Source of the DNA: G963422705 sp963422705
GTDB taxonomy: Bacteria; Poribacteria; WGA-4E; WGA-3G
Assembly: GCA_963422705.1 (NCBI GenBank)
Contig: OY730443.1
Span: forward strand, 3,038,001 to 3,102,000
Reading direction: 5' to 3'
DNA length: 64,000 nucleotides
The notes below the pieces were generated by a model that had not been told where the DNA came from, did no database searches, and was given only the letters and a program-made list of their open reading frames with translations. Positions 9,353 through 18,200 of the stretch are shown one piece after another (the first letter of the stretch is position 1; every line of letters begins with the position of its first letter). The position numbers and the translations under genes were made by a program.

Positions 9353-10563
9353 AAAAAATGGTTTATAGCTGTATATTACTCTTTTGCAGTGCGACAATTG
9401 CACTCGGGCAAGGGCTGCCTGTCGCCGTTCCAGAAGAAACCGGTCTTTCAGCCGAGCGTCTCCAACGGATTGCGCCTGTCCTGCAAAAGTACGTTGACGA
9501 AAAACAGGTTTCGGGATTCTTGACAGCGGTAGCAAGACATGGGAAAGTGGTTCATTTTGAAACCATCGGTTTTCGAGATGTAGAGAACAACAAGCCGGTT
9601 GAATCAGATACTATTTTCCGCATCTATTCAATGTCAAAGCCGATTACGAGCGTTGCCGTGATGATGCTCTATGAAGAAGGACACTTCCAACTCAATACGC
9701 CCGTCTCACGGTTTATCCCGGAATTCAAACAGATGCAAGTCTACAACGAAGAACAGACGGAGATTGTAGATGTGAAGGAACCGATTACTGTCAAACATCT
9801 CCTGATGCATACGGCGGGGTTCACTTACGGCTGGGGCAAAAACGCCGTTGATGAACGCTATAGCGAGGCAAACCTGTTTGAGCCGGGAACGACGTTAGCC
9901 GCCCTGGTGCGCAAGTTAGCTCAGATTCCACTCGTTCACGAACCCGGTTCGAAATGGACGTATGGTGTCTCCACAGATGTGCTGGGGTATTTCGTGGAAA
10001 TGGTCTCGGGGATGCCGTTTGAAGCCTTTTTGCAGACACGGCTTTTTGGCCCGCTGGGCATGGTAGATACCGCGTTCTCGGTGCCGCTCGAAAAGGCGGA
10101 ACGATTCGCTCGTGTCTATAGCCCCACGAAAGCCGGTGGGCTTCAGCTGCCGAAAAATAAACCGCTTGCCAATGATGCCCTTAGCTTTTTTCCATCGGGC
10201 GGCGGTGGCCTGGTATCCACTGCATCGGATTATCTCCGGTTTTGTCAAATGTTACTCAACGATGGTGAATTGGATGGTGTGCGAATACTAGGACGCAAAA
10301 CCGTTGAACTGATGCGCCAACCGCATCACAGCTGGGGAAAAGGAGGTGCATTCGGGCTTGGGTTCGCCGTTGTGAAAGATGTGAGCGAAGCCGATATTCT
10401 CGAATCTGTAGGCACTTTCAGTTGGGGCGGTGCTGCCGCAACTACCTTCTGGATAGACACCGAAGAAGCACTGATTGGTATTCTCATGACGCAGCTGTTC
10501 AATAACCCTTACCCCTTTCAAGATCAATTCAAAGTGTTGACGTATCAGGCGATAATCGATTAG
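9349..10563 (+). CDS. exported serine hydrolase, class C beta-lactamase/EstB family
   Basis: 404 aa. Penicillin-binding/beta-lactamase-fold hydrolase (esterase, amidase or beta-lactamase-like). The nucleophile motif is S-M-S-K (Ser94, Lys97) in YSMSKPITS. The second motif is Tyr205 in WTYGVSTD, in place of the usual Y-x-N. A signal peptide spans the first 20 or so residues (CILLFCSATIALGQG). The TTG at 9349 is preferred because AGGAG at 9335-9339 lies 9 bases before it, whereas the ATG at 9358 would be 18 bases away. The next gene is a close paralogue without a signal peptide. Real beta-lactamase activity should not be assumed; most such proteins are esterases. Confidence 0.88.
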   Translation: MKKMVYSCILLFCSATIALGQGLPVAVPEETGLSAERLQRIAPVLQKYVDEKQVSGFLTAVARHGKVVHFETIGFRDVENNKPVESDTIFRIYSMSKPITSVAVMMLYEEGHFQLNTPVSRFIPEFKQMQVYNEEQTEIVDVKEPITVKHLLMHTAGFTYGWGKNAVDERYSEANLFEPGTTLAALVRKLAQIPLVHEPGSKWTYGVSTDVLGYFVEMVSGMPFEAFLQTRLFGPLGMVDTAFSVPLEKAERFARVYSPTKAGGLQLPKNKPLANDALSFFPSGGGGLVSTASDYLRFCQMLLNDGELDGVRILGRKTVELMRQPHHSWGKGGAFGLGFAVVKDVSEADILESVGTFSWGGAAATTFWIDTEEALIGILMTQLFNNPYPFQDQFKVLTYQAIID

Positions 10564-10691
10564 AAAAGGCGGATGCGACGCAATGGGTTGCTTGCTTTGC
10601 GACGCCTGTATGCGACGCGAAGCTTACTCACGCATTGAGGCACTTTAAACCGGTTAACGCTGGGTTAACAGAAGTAGAAGAGGAGGAATAG

Positions 10692-11864
10692 ATGGACTAC
10701 GGAATTCCGCGCGCCGTCCCTGAAGAAGTCGGGATGTCGGCGGCGCGGTTAAAACGGATTGCGCCCGTGATGCAACATTACGTGGATGAAGGGAAAATTC
10801 CCGGCGCATTGACGATGATTGCCCGTGAGGGACGGCTCGTTCATTTTGAAAAATTCGGCATGCGCGACGTTGCTGGAGCCAAACGCATGGAATTTGATAC
10901 CATTTTTCGTATCTACTCCATGACAAAACCGATTACCAGCATCGCCGTCATGATGCTATATGAAGAAGGGCATTTTCAACTGAATACACCCGTCTCAGAA
11001 TTTATCCCCGCTTTCAAGAACATGAAATGCTATAGCGAAAACGCCAATGAGCCCGTTGACGCGGAATGTGAGATGACGGTAAAACACTTGCTAACGCATA
11101 CCTCCGGGCTTATCTATGGCGGTGATGGAAGTCGCCCGATTGATGTGGCGTATGAGAAAGCAAATTTCTACGTAGGGACATTAGCAGACATGGTGCGTAA
11201 ATTAGGGGATATTCCCCTGTATCATAACCCCGGGGACGCCTGGAATTACGGCATGTCCACAGATGTCTTGGGGTACCTCGTGGAAATCGTTTCAGGGATG
11301 TCGTTCGAGGAATTTTTAAGAATCCGGATATTTGAACCGTTGGGGATGGTAGATACAGCGTTCTCTGTTCCCGACGCGAAGGCAGAACGTTATGCTACGT
11401 TGTACGAACCGAACGAAGATGGTGGCATTCAGGTGATTGAGAATGCGCCTGTGTCAATTGGAGCACGCAGCTTTCCGCCTTCCGGTGGTGCCGGGCTGCA
11501 ATCCACCGCCGCCGATTACCTCCGTTTTTGCCAGATGTTGCTCAATGAGGGCGAACTTGAGGGCGAACGGCTACTTGGCAAAAAAACGGTTGAACTGATT
11601 CGGATGAATCATATCGACGATGCCTGGCAACCGCTTGAGAGAGAAGGGTGCGGTTTTGGGCTCGGATTCTCAGTCGTGACAGACGTGGCGAAAACGGGCA
11701 GCCCGGGCTCGCTAGGAACCTATGCTTGGGGTGGATTGGCAAGTACAACGTTCTGGATTGATACGGCGGAGGAGCTGGTGGGAATCTTAATGACACAGTT
11801 AATTGGAGATTCACCCTTCCATGCGCAATTTCGGGGCTTAACGTATCAAGCGATAATTGATTAG
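10692..11864 (+). CDS. cytoplasmic serine hydrolase, class C beta-lactamase/EstB family (paralogue of 9349-10563)
   Basis: 390 aa. Aligns along almost its whole length with the preceding gene, sharing IARIAPV-like helices, TIFRIYSM-TKPITS, MMLYEEGHFQLNTPVS and SGGxGLxSTAxDYLRFCQM. The active-site S-x-x-K is Ser76/Lys79 and the tyrosine motif is Tyr186 (WNYGMSTD). It starts directly at MDYGIPRAVPEEVG after a strong GAGGAGG site, with no signal peptide, so it should stay in the cytoplasm. It arose from a tandem duplication in which one copy lost or the other gained an export signal. The substrate is unknown. Confidence 0.88.
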   Translation: MDYGIPRAVPEEVGMSAARLKRIAPVMQHYVDEGKIPGALTMIAREGRLVHFEKFGMRDVAGAKRMEFDTIFRIYSMTKPITSIAVMMLYEEGHFQLNTPVSEFIPAFKNMKCYSENANEPVDAECEMTVKHLLTHTSGLIYGGDGSRPIDVAYEKANFYVGTLADMVRKLGDIPLYHNPGDAWNYGMSTDVLGYLVEIVSGMSFEEFLRIRIFEPLGMVDTAFSVPDAKAERYATLYEPNEDGGIQVIENAPVSIGARSFPPSGGAGLQSTAADYLRFCQMLLNEGELEGERLLGKKTVELIRMNHIDDAWQPLEREGCGFGLGFSVVTDVAKTGSPGSLGTYAWGGLASTTFWIDTAEELVGILMTQLIGDSPFHAQFRGLTYQAIID

Positions 11865-12334
11865 CAGCAGTGGCACGCTACTCATCTACTTTGCCAACCC
11901 TGCTTTATCGCTTTAATCGACAAAAGAGAAAGGAGCGATGATGAATATCGCAGTTGTTACGGGAGAACACCGTTTTTGAGAGTATGGAAGGCATCCAATT
12001 TGTCCGAAAGGAACTGGATGTGTTCGTTAATGAACCGGCTCAGGCTGCATACGATACCATCGTCTTTTACAACTTTCATCGCCCTTATCCGACAGCAGCC
12101 CAAGCTAAAGCCATTCTCGGTTTGACAGAACGCGGGCAGGGCCTGGTGATTCTGCATCACGCCATCCTCGCTTTTCCTGATTGGAATGCTTATTCAGAAA
12201 TCTGTGGGATTGTTGATAGAAGCTTCGGGTATCATCCGCGACAGACGCTCCAGGTACAGCTTAGCGATGCAACGCATCCGATTACGGCGGGGATGACTGC
12301 GTGGGAAATGGGTACGGATTACACAGATTTTTTA

Positions 12335-12938
12335 CCACTGCCGACAACAGGTAAAAGCGTTGGGGCAGATTTCGGTATGAAAGACACATACTTGACACTT
12401 AGCACGGGTGAGAAAATCCAACACCCACACCCTTTGAAAGCGAACTTGAATAAACTTCGGACTCTCAATAAAGCGTTTTCTCGTAAAGTTAAAGGTTCTT
12501 CCTTGTGGTGGCGATGTGTTCGGCAACTCGCACGTCTGTATCGGAAAATCAGCAACCACCGCGAAACGGCGGTTTCGCCCTACGCTAAAGATTTTCACTG
12601 GCAACTGGCAAGTGAACTTTGTAAAAAGTTTTCTTGCCTTTGTCCTTGAGACATTGAACCTTGACGGTATGAAACGCCTGTGGGGGCGTAAAGTATCGGA
12701 ACTCGCCTTCTACCAGTTCGTTCAGATATTGGAATATAAGTGCAGTAAACATAAACGTATGAGGAAACAAATCGGACAATGGACTGCCACCACGAAACCT
12801 TGTCGTGATTGTGGATATCATAACGAAAGCCTAACATTGAAGGATAGGCTTATTACATGCCCCGACTGTGGTTCACACCACGATAGGGATATAAACGCTG
12901 CGCGAAACATATTGCGGGCAGGGATAGCCGTTACCTAA
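12335..12938 (+). pseudogene. tnpB relic, copy 1
   Basis: Fragment of an RNA-guided TnpB nuclease (ancestor group of Cas12). It shows the RuvC-I Asp in SVGADFGMKD, SRKVKGSSLWWRC, then, after a frame change near 12625-12645, the RuvC-II Glu in ETLNLDGMKRLWG, a CRDCGYHN/CPDCG zinc ribbon and the RuvC-III Asp in HHDRDINAARN. The N-terminal REC/WED part is absent. A 9-residue insert RETAVSPYA, encoded by a palindromic repeat at 12559-12586, sits between KISNH and KDFHWQL, where copy 2 has no insert. It cannot make an active nuclease. Confidence 0.85.
12559..12586. repeat. 28-bp palindromic insert, copy A
   Basis: Its core is GCGAAAC-GGCG-GTTTCGC (12561-12578), a 7-bp perfect stem with a 4-base loop, followed by CCTACGCT. 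All 28 bases are identical to 23537-23564 on the other strand. Here it adds nine codons to tnpB copy 1 without breaking the local frame. Confidence 0.85.
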
Positions 12939-12972
12939 CGATATGCCTTTCTGATGAGGGAAATGCCCGTAG

Positions 12973-13055
12973 GTGGAGCGACAGTAAGACGGTTGCAAAA
13001 AGTATTTACCGCAGTTGCTATGAAACCGAAGCCCCACGCTTTCGCGTGTGGGTGC
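12973..13055 (+). ncRNA. omega RNA (reRNA) scaffold of tnpB copy 1
   Basis: The sequence from GTGGAGCGA (12973) to GTGGGTGC (about 13055) matches the 3' ends of copies 2 and 3. It ends in the hairpin CCCCACGC-TTTC-GCGTGTGGG (13032-13052). The arms differ from those of the other copies but stay paired. By analogy with TnpB systems the RNA guide would be read from the flank, here thuA sequence from about 13056. Confidence 0.65.
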
Positions 13056-13128
13056 TATCACAGAGCGGACACGATAACGTCACCTTTTCTAATCCGAATT
13101 TCCGAGAGGTGCTGAAACGAGGTATTCA

Positions 13129-14241
13129 ATGGACTGCAAAAACAGATTCTTAAAGCGAAGCTGGAAGGGATGCCTGATTTTGCTGCTGGCCGCCGTCCTC
13201 GTGCTGTTCGCATCAGCACCCGTAAAACCGATGGAGCAGAGCATGTATAGAATAGAAAACCGAACGGTGGATGGGTTTGAAGTTTACACACTCCATGAAC
13301 AAGAGAAGGCTGTCGCGAAAATCGTGCCTGCATTGGGAAATAACTGCTATGCCTTCAACGTCAAGGTAGGCGATGCCTGGTTGGAAATCATAGATTCCCC
13401 ACCGGGGCTCCTCACCTTGCGAGAGAAACCGACGGCTTACGGAAATCCTGTTCTTTTTCCGTTCCCGAACCGTATCCGAGACGGCAGGTGGACGTTTGAA
13501 GGAAAAAGCTATCAGTTTGATAAATCACCGGAGGCACCGACTACCATTCACGGGTTGTTACTCAATCGTGCGTACCAGGTAGAACAGCACGCGTTGGATA
13601 AAAACAGCGTGACATTGGTTTGTTCGCTCAATTCACGCGATTTTCCGGATATCGGGAGACAGTATCCGTTCCCGTTTCGGATAGAGATGACGTATACCCT
13701 CAAAAACGCCATTTTGGGCATGCGGATTGCGATTCAGAATCTGGGGACGGGTAACATGCCGATGGGATTTGGAATTCATCCGTATTTTCGCGTCGCGCTC
13801 ACCCGTAAAGCCGATGCGGGGCGGGCACGCATTACGGTACCAGCCGCCAAGTATTGGGAACTCGACGAGGTGCTAGTCCCTACCGGAAAACAGCACGACG
13901 TGACAGGAATACTTGACTTGCGCCACGGGCAGCCGTTCTCAAAACTCAAACTTGACCATATATTAACAGATGTTTACTTTACAAACGGCATGAGTCGCTG
14001 TCAGATTGAGAATCTGGAAACGGGGCACGGCGTGGCCATGGAATCGGATACCACCTTCAGAGAACTCGTGGTATATACGCCGCCCGGTAGGAATGCCATC
14101 TGTTTTGAGCCGTATACGTGCCCCAGCGATGCCATCAATTTAGAGGCAAAAGGCATTCCTGCGGGTGTCATTGTCCTACCGCCGGGTAAAGTCTTCTCCG
14201 CAACTGTCCGTTTCATGTCATTATCTCGCGCAAATCAATGA
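13129..14241 (+). CDS. aldose 1-epimerase (galactose mutarotase-like), N-terminally anchored or exported
   Basis: 370 aa. Interconverts alpha and beta anomers of hexoses. The first 35 residues are a positively charged stretch followed by LILLLAAVLVLFASAP, a signal peptide or anchor, so it probably acts in the periplasm. Family marks are NPVLFPFPNRIRDGRW (substrate-binding region), TTIHGLLLNR with a conserved His, GFGIHPYF with the catalytic-region His, and a C-terminal CFEPYTCPSDAIN. ATG 13129 lies inside the surviving thuA tail. The unknown gene downstream overlaps its stop by 4 bases (ATGA), so the two are translationally coupled. Confidence 0.9.
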   Translation: MDCKNRFLKRSWKGCLILLLAAVLVLFASAPVKPMEQSMYRIENRTVDGFEVYTLHEQEKAVAKIVPALGNNCYAFNVKVGDAWLEIIDSPPGLLTLREKPTAYGNPVLFPFPNRIRDGRWTFEGKSYQFDKSPEAPTTIHGLLLNRAYQVEQHALDKNSVTLVCSLNSRDFPDIGRQYPFPFRIEMTYTLKNAILGMRIAIQNLGTGNMPMGFGIHPYFRVALTRKADAGRARITVPAAKYWELDEVLVPTGKQHDVTGILDLRHGQPFSKLKLDHILTDVYFTNGMSRCQIENLETGHGVAMESDTTFRELVVYTPPGRNAICFEPYTCPSDAINLEAKGIPAGVIVLPPGKVFSATVRFMSLSRANQ

Positions 14242-15179
14242 AATCCATCGTTTTCTCACTTTTTCTGTTAACGCTTATCAACGTCGAATCGGTTTTTGCA
14301 ATTCGTCAAGGTGCCGTCACGTCCACCCTTTTTATCAAAATGTATGAACAGCAGGGCGAGTGGGGAAAGGCAGCTCTCTGGCAGGAAGCCGCTATTGAAT
14401 GCCTCCTCCGGATTTCTGTTCCGATGAACGCGCTCGCCTTGAAGTATTATACGTCTCACAATCACCCGAAGTGGGTGAAACGGTGTGAGCAGGAGCTGTC
14501 GGAAATTCTGGCGCAACGGCAATCTCATCTCAACCAGGCCCAAACCGCGTGGAAAAAATCTAAAACGCCGGCGGAGGCACTCAAAGCAGAGCGAAAAAAG
14601 ATTGCCAAGTTCATCTCGCGATGGGTTGCCTACTATCCTGAACGGTTCTATGAATTAGGAATCTATCCCACTTTTTTCCGCGAGCAGCGGGAGCGTGCCG
14701 CGGAAAAAGGCGATGACGTGCAGATGCTTTTGGTTGAAGCCGATGCGGCGGAGCTGTGCGCCGCCCTGTATGATAAGATACCCATCGCTTACGGTTTGAA
14801 ACGTTATGAGGCTATCCGAGATGCGTATGCGCGCCGTGCGCGTTGGCTCCGTACCCTGGCATCGCAAAACCGGTCCACACTCCGGGAGGTGGTTGGCAGA
14901 AAGATAAACCTTGCCAAGGTTGGAACCCGATACCGTTGGAAGGGTTCTGAATACATCAATCGCGTGAGTACAGCGGTGCTCGCTGCTGCCATCGTTCAAA
15001 TCGCAAAATCAGATAGCCGCGTCACAAGCGCTTTAGCGCGTCATCAAGGTATTAGGGAATACGCGCAGTTTCAAGGAAACGTGTGGACGGTAAGTTTCTC
15101 TAATCAAGGGTGGGGTAACTTGGCTGTCGCCATCGTTAACCACGAAACCGGAAGGGTGCTGGACGTGATTTGCAAATAG
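14238..15179 (+). CDS. exported protein of unknown function
   Basis: 313 aa, not recognised. Residues 1-21 form a signal peptide (FSLFLLTLINVESVFA). The body is mostly helical and rich in Lys, Arg, Glu and Ala, for example ERKKIAKFISRW and AYGLKRYEAIRDAYARRARW, and may form a helical-repeat scaffold. The last 60 residues (WTVSFSNQGWGNLAVAIVN, TGRVLDVICK) look like a small beta domain of the PepSY or similar type, but the match is not firm. It overlaps the epimerase stop by 4 bases. The subtilase gene starts 32 bases after its end. It may be an accessory to one of these neighbours; this is inference. Confidence 0.7.
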   Translation: MKSIVFSLFLLTLINVESVFAIRQGAVTSTLFIKMYEQQGEWGKAALWQEAAIECLLRISVPMNALALKYYTSHNHPKWVKRCEQELSEILAQRQSHLNQAQTAWKKSKTPAEALKAERKKIAKFISRWVAYYPERFYELGIYPTFFREQRERAAEKGDDVQMLLVEADAAELCAALYDKIPIAYGLKRYEAIRDAYARRARWLRTLASQNRSTLREVVGRKINLAKVGTRYRWKGSEYINRVSTAVLAAAIVQIAKSDSRVTSALARHQGIREYAQFQGNVWTVSFSNQGWGNLAVAIVNHETGRVLDVICK

Positions 15180-15211
15180 GCAGATTCATCGCCATCGTTT
15201 CAGGAGTTGGT

Positions 15212-18200
15212 ATGCGAAATAGACACCAAACGCAGGATAAGACAAATTTACGTATCCATCCGCCCTTATTAATAAAGGGCGTTAAGGAGATTAGTCATCT
15301 CAGTCCCACGCTTCCAAGGCGGATTAGGAAGATTTGCCAGGCGATTCAAAGCGTTTTCCCCCTTCTTTTCTTCCTCTTAACCCTTCCCGCGCTAGCCATT
15401 CGCATCACCCCTAGCGAACTACTGATTCGAATCACACCGGACGCCGCCGCGACGTTTCAGCACTCACCTGCGAATTCGGCGATTGCGGCCCTGCACACCA
15501 AGCACGAGGTAGAATCGTTCCGTGCGCTTTTTCCGTATTTGGCCCGCCCTTCCCTACAGCCGAATTTAACGCGCACCTATCTGCTTCGATTCTCGCCCGA
15601 TGCCCCCTTGTTGCACCTTAAAGCCGCCTATGCCGAAAGCCCGCTCATTGAAGCGGTGGACTATAACTACCTCCGTCGCACTTTTGCCGACGCCGTTACC
15701 CCGAATGACACAAAGTATCCGGAACAGTGGAATTTACCGCTCATGAAACTTCCGCAAGCCTGGGCGATTGAGAAAGGCAATCCGAACGTCGTGATTGCAA
15801 TTATTGATTCCGGGATTGATTATACACACGCCGACTTGGCACTCAAAACGTGGGTTAACCCGGGGGAGATTCCGAATAACGGACTTGATGACGACAGCAA
15901 CGGCTACGTAGACGATATCCACGGCTGGGATTTCACCGATGCGCCAACCCTTCAAGCAGAAGGCGATTTCCTGGAAGGCGATAACGAACCGATTGATGAA
16001 TCGGGACACGGTACGCACGTCGCCGGCATCGCCGGGGCGATGGCGGATAACGGCATCGGCATCGCCGGTGTAGCGTGGTATTGTCCGCTGATGCCCGTCC
16101 GCGCTGGCCTTTCACTTGCCGGGCGTACCCGCATTCAAGATGACGACGCCGCTGCTGCGATTGTCTACGCCGCAGACAACGGGGCCAGCATCATCAATAT
16201 GAGTTGGGGGAGTGAACAGAGTGCTTTCATCATCCAAGATGCAATTGATTACGCCTACGCGCGCGGTGCCATCTTAGTCGCTGCCGCGGGGAATTCACAG
16301 AAAGCCGCCCCCATTTTTCCTGCAGCCGCTAGCAAGGTGATTGCTGTCGCCTCCACCGAACAGAATCGCCAGCGATTCTATCAATCCAATTTTGGCGCCG
16401 CAATAGATATTGCTGCCCCCGGAAACGTGATTCTGAGTACCCAGATTCAAAACCGATATCGCGTTCTCACGGGCACCTCCATGGCGGCCCCCCACGTCGC
16501 GGGTGTTGCGGCACTCATCCGTTCAAAACGGCCGGCGTTGAACCACGAAGAGGTTCGGCAAATCCTGATAAATACCGCCGAACCGGTTTTCGCCGAGGAT
16601 AGCGATGAACTCGATGCCAAATTTGTCGGGGCAGGTACTGTCAATGCAGAACGTGCTTTGCTCGCGAGTGGGGCGTTACAGGCACGCATCCTCGTCCCCG
16701 AAACGAATCAGGGGGGTTCGAATAGCATCGCCTTTGTTGGCACCGCCGCGGGCTATAAGTTTGCGCGATGGCAACTCAGTTATGGCGAATCCACAGTTCC
16801 GAGTGCCTTTACCCCTTTTACAGTCCCCTCATCGCAGCAGAAAATCGGAGAACCGTTAGCAATCTGGAAAACTGAGAAGGCACCGATGGGCATTTACACC
16901 GTTCGATTAACTGTCACAGGCACCGATGGCAGCCAAACCCGTGACGAGGTTGTACTCACCGTGGATAGAACCCCGCCGCGCGTGAGTGCCCTCACCGCAA
17001 CTGAAACGTTTTATGGCAATCGTTCTCTCTCCATCTTTACCTGGACAACCGATGATATCACCCGCAATACCCTCTCTTATCGTCGTAAGAACCAGCTCAC
17101 GCCGTTTGCGCGGCGTGAAGAGCGCGAATTAGGGACATCGCATTGGTTCTCTCTTGGCTTGGCGGCCGGGACATACGAGTTTTTTGTCGTTGCCCGAAAC
17201 ACCGTCGGGTTAGAAACCATCGAAGATAACCACGGGCAATATTACACGTTTGAGGTTCGCGGCAGTGACATCACACCTAACGGATTTGATGATGTTGAGG
17301 TATCGGTGAGCGAGTCACTACACATCGCCAGCATCACCGCCGATTTTGATGGTGACGGGTTGGCAGAAATTGTTGGGAAACCGATGACGACGCCTGATGC
17401 ACCGATTGCCATCTACGAACGGATACCAACCGGACGGTATGAACTCGTGCAGTACCTCTCGCATCTCGAGGCCCCGCTCCATTCAGTGAACGCAGCACAG
17501 TTGACACCGTGGGCGGTGGATGACACCGATAATGACGGGCTATTAGAGATACTGGTAAGTGACGAGGAGGGTACCTTTCTGATGGAGGTGATGCCAAATT
17601 TGGAGGTGTCTGAATATACTGTAGAAGAAATCTGGCGTACGCCATTCCTTTCCGGCGGCACCCTCGCCGATTTAGATGGAGACGGATTCGCTGAAATCAT
17701 CGGCGCGGATAACAACAACGACAGGCTTCGCATTTTTGAAAATCGTGGGGATAACCGATACGAAGAAAGCGTTTCACTTCGCAATGAAACTGACGGTAAT
17801 AATGTCTTCGGAACCCGGTTTGCTATCGACGACTTTAACGGCGATGGGAGCCTCGAACTCGTTACCGGTGACAGCGAGGGCATCCTCTTCATCTATACCG
17901 CCACTGCAAACGATAACATCTATCTCCAGTGGCAGACATCCCTCAAAATGACACATCTCACGCAGTTTGCGTCGGGCGATTTAACTGGAGACAACATCCC
18001 AGAATTTGTGGCTGGTGGCATCCTGATGCGAGAAGGGATTCCTGATGCCTTCCCGCTCTGGAAATTCATGGTATGGACACATACTGCTCACGGTTACGTC
18101 CCACTGTGGGAACACGCCATCGCGCCCTATCGTCGAACGGGAAATAGCGTCCACATCGCGGATGTCGATGGCGATACCGTAAAAGAACTCATCCTCCTCA

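Larger units (their letters stand above)
12335..13055 (+). mobile_element. 5'-truncated IS200/IS605-family tnpB element (copy 1) inside thuA
   Basis: The element consists of a tnpB piece that starts at the RuvC-I region (KSVGADFGMKD) and a complete 3' end with the terminal hairpin shared with the other two copies. The left end and N-terminal tnpB part are missing. Both flanks are thuA coding sequence. The exact left junction (12310-12350) is blurred because LPxTTG-like residues fit both proteins. Confidence 0.75.
11938..13153 (+). pseudogene. thuA-like (ThuA domain) gene, frameshifted and split by a tnpB element
   Basis: ThuA-domain proteins have a glutamine-amidotransferase-like fold and are linked to sugar use. 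The start reads MMNIAVVTGEHRF from ATG 11938 (or 11941), then stops at TGA. Removing one T from the T5 run at 11973-11977 would join HRF directly to ESMEGIQFVRKELDVF and the rest of the N-terminal half (VILHHAI, SDATHPITAGMTAWEM). Homology to ThuA stops near 12330, where tnpB sequence begins. It resumes at about 13056-13153 with QSGHDNVTFSNPNFREVL and RGIQWTAK, the usual ThuA C-terminus. Some 50-60 internal residues are missing. The tail overlaps the next gene's start by 25 bases. Confidence 0.8.

Noticed and set aside
12516..12640. Start of a separate protein at ATG 12516
   Set aside because: The first 40 codons are an out-of-frame reading of tnpB sequence; family homology begins only at ETLNLDGMKRLWG.
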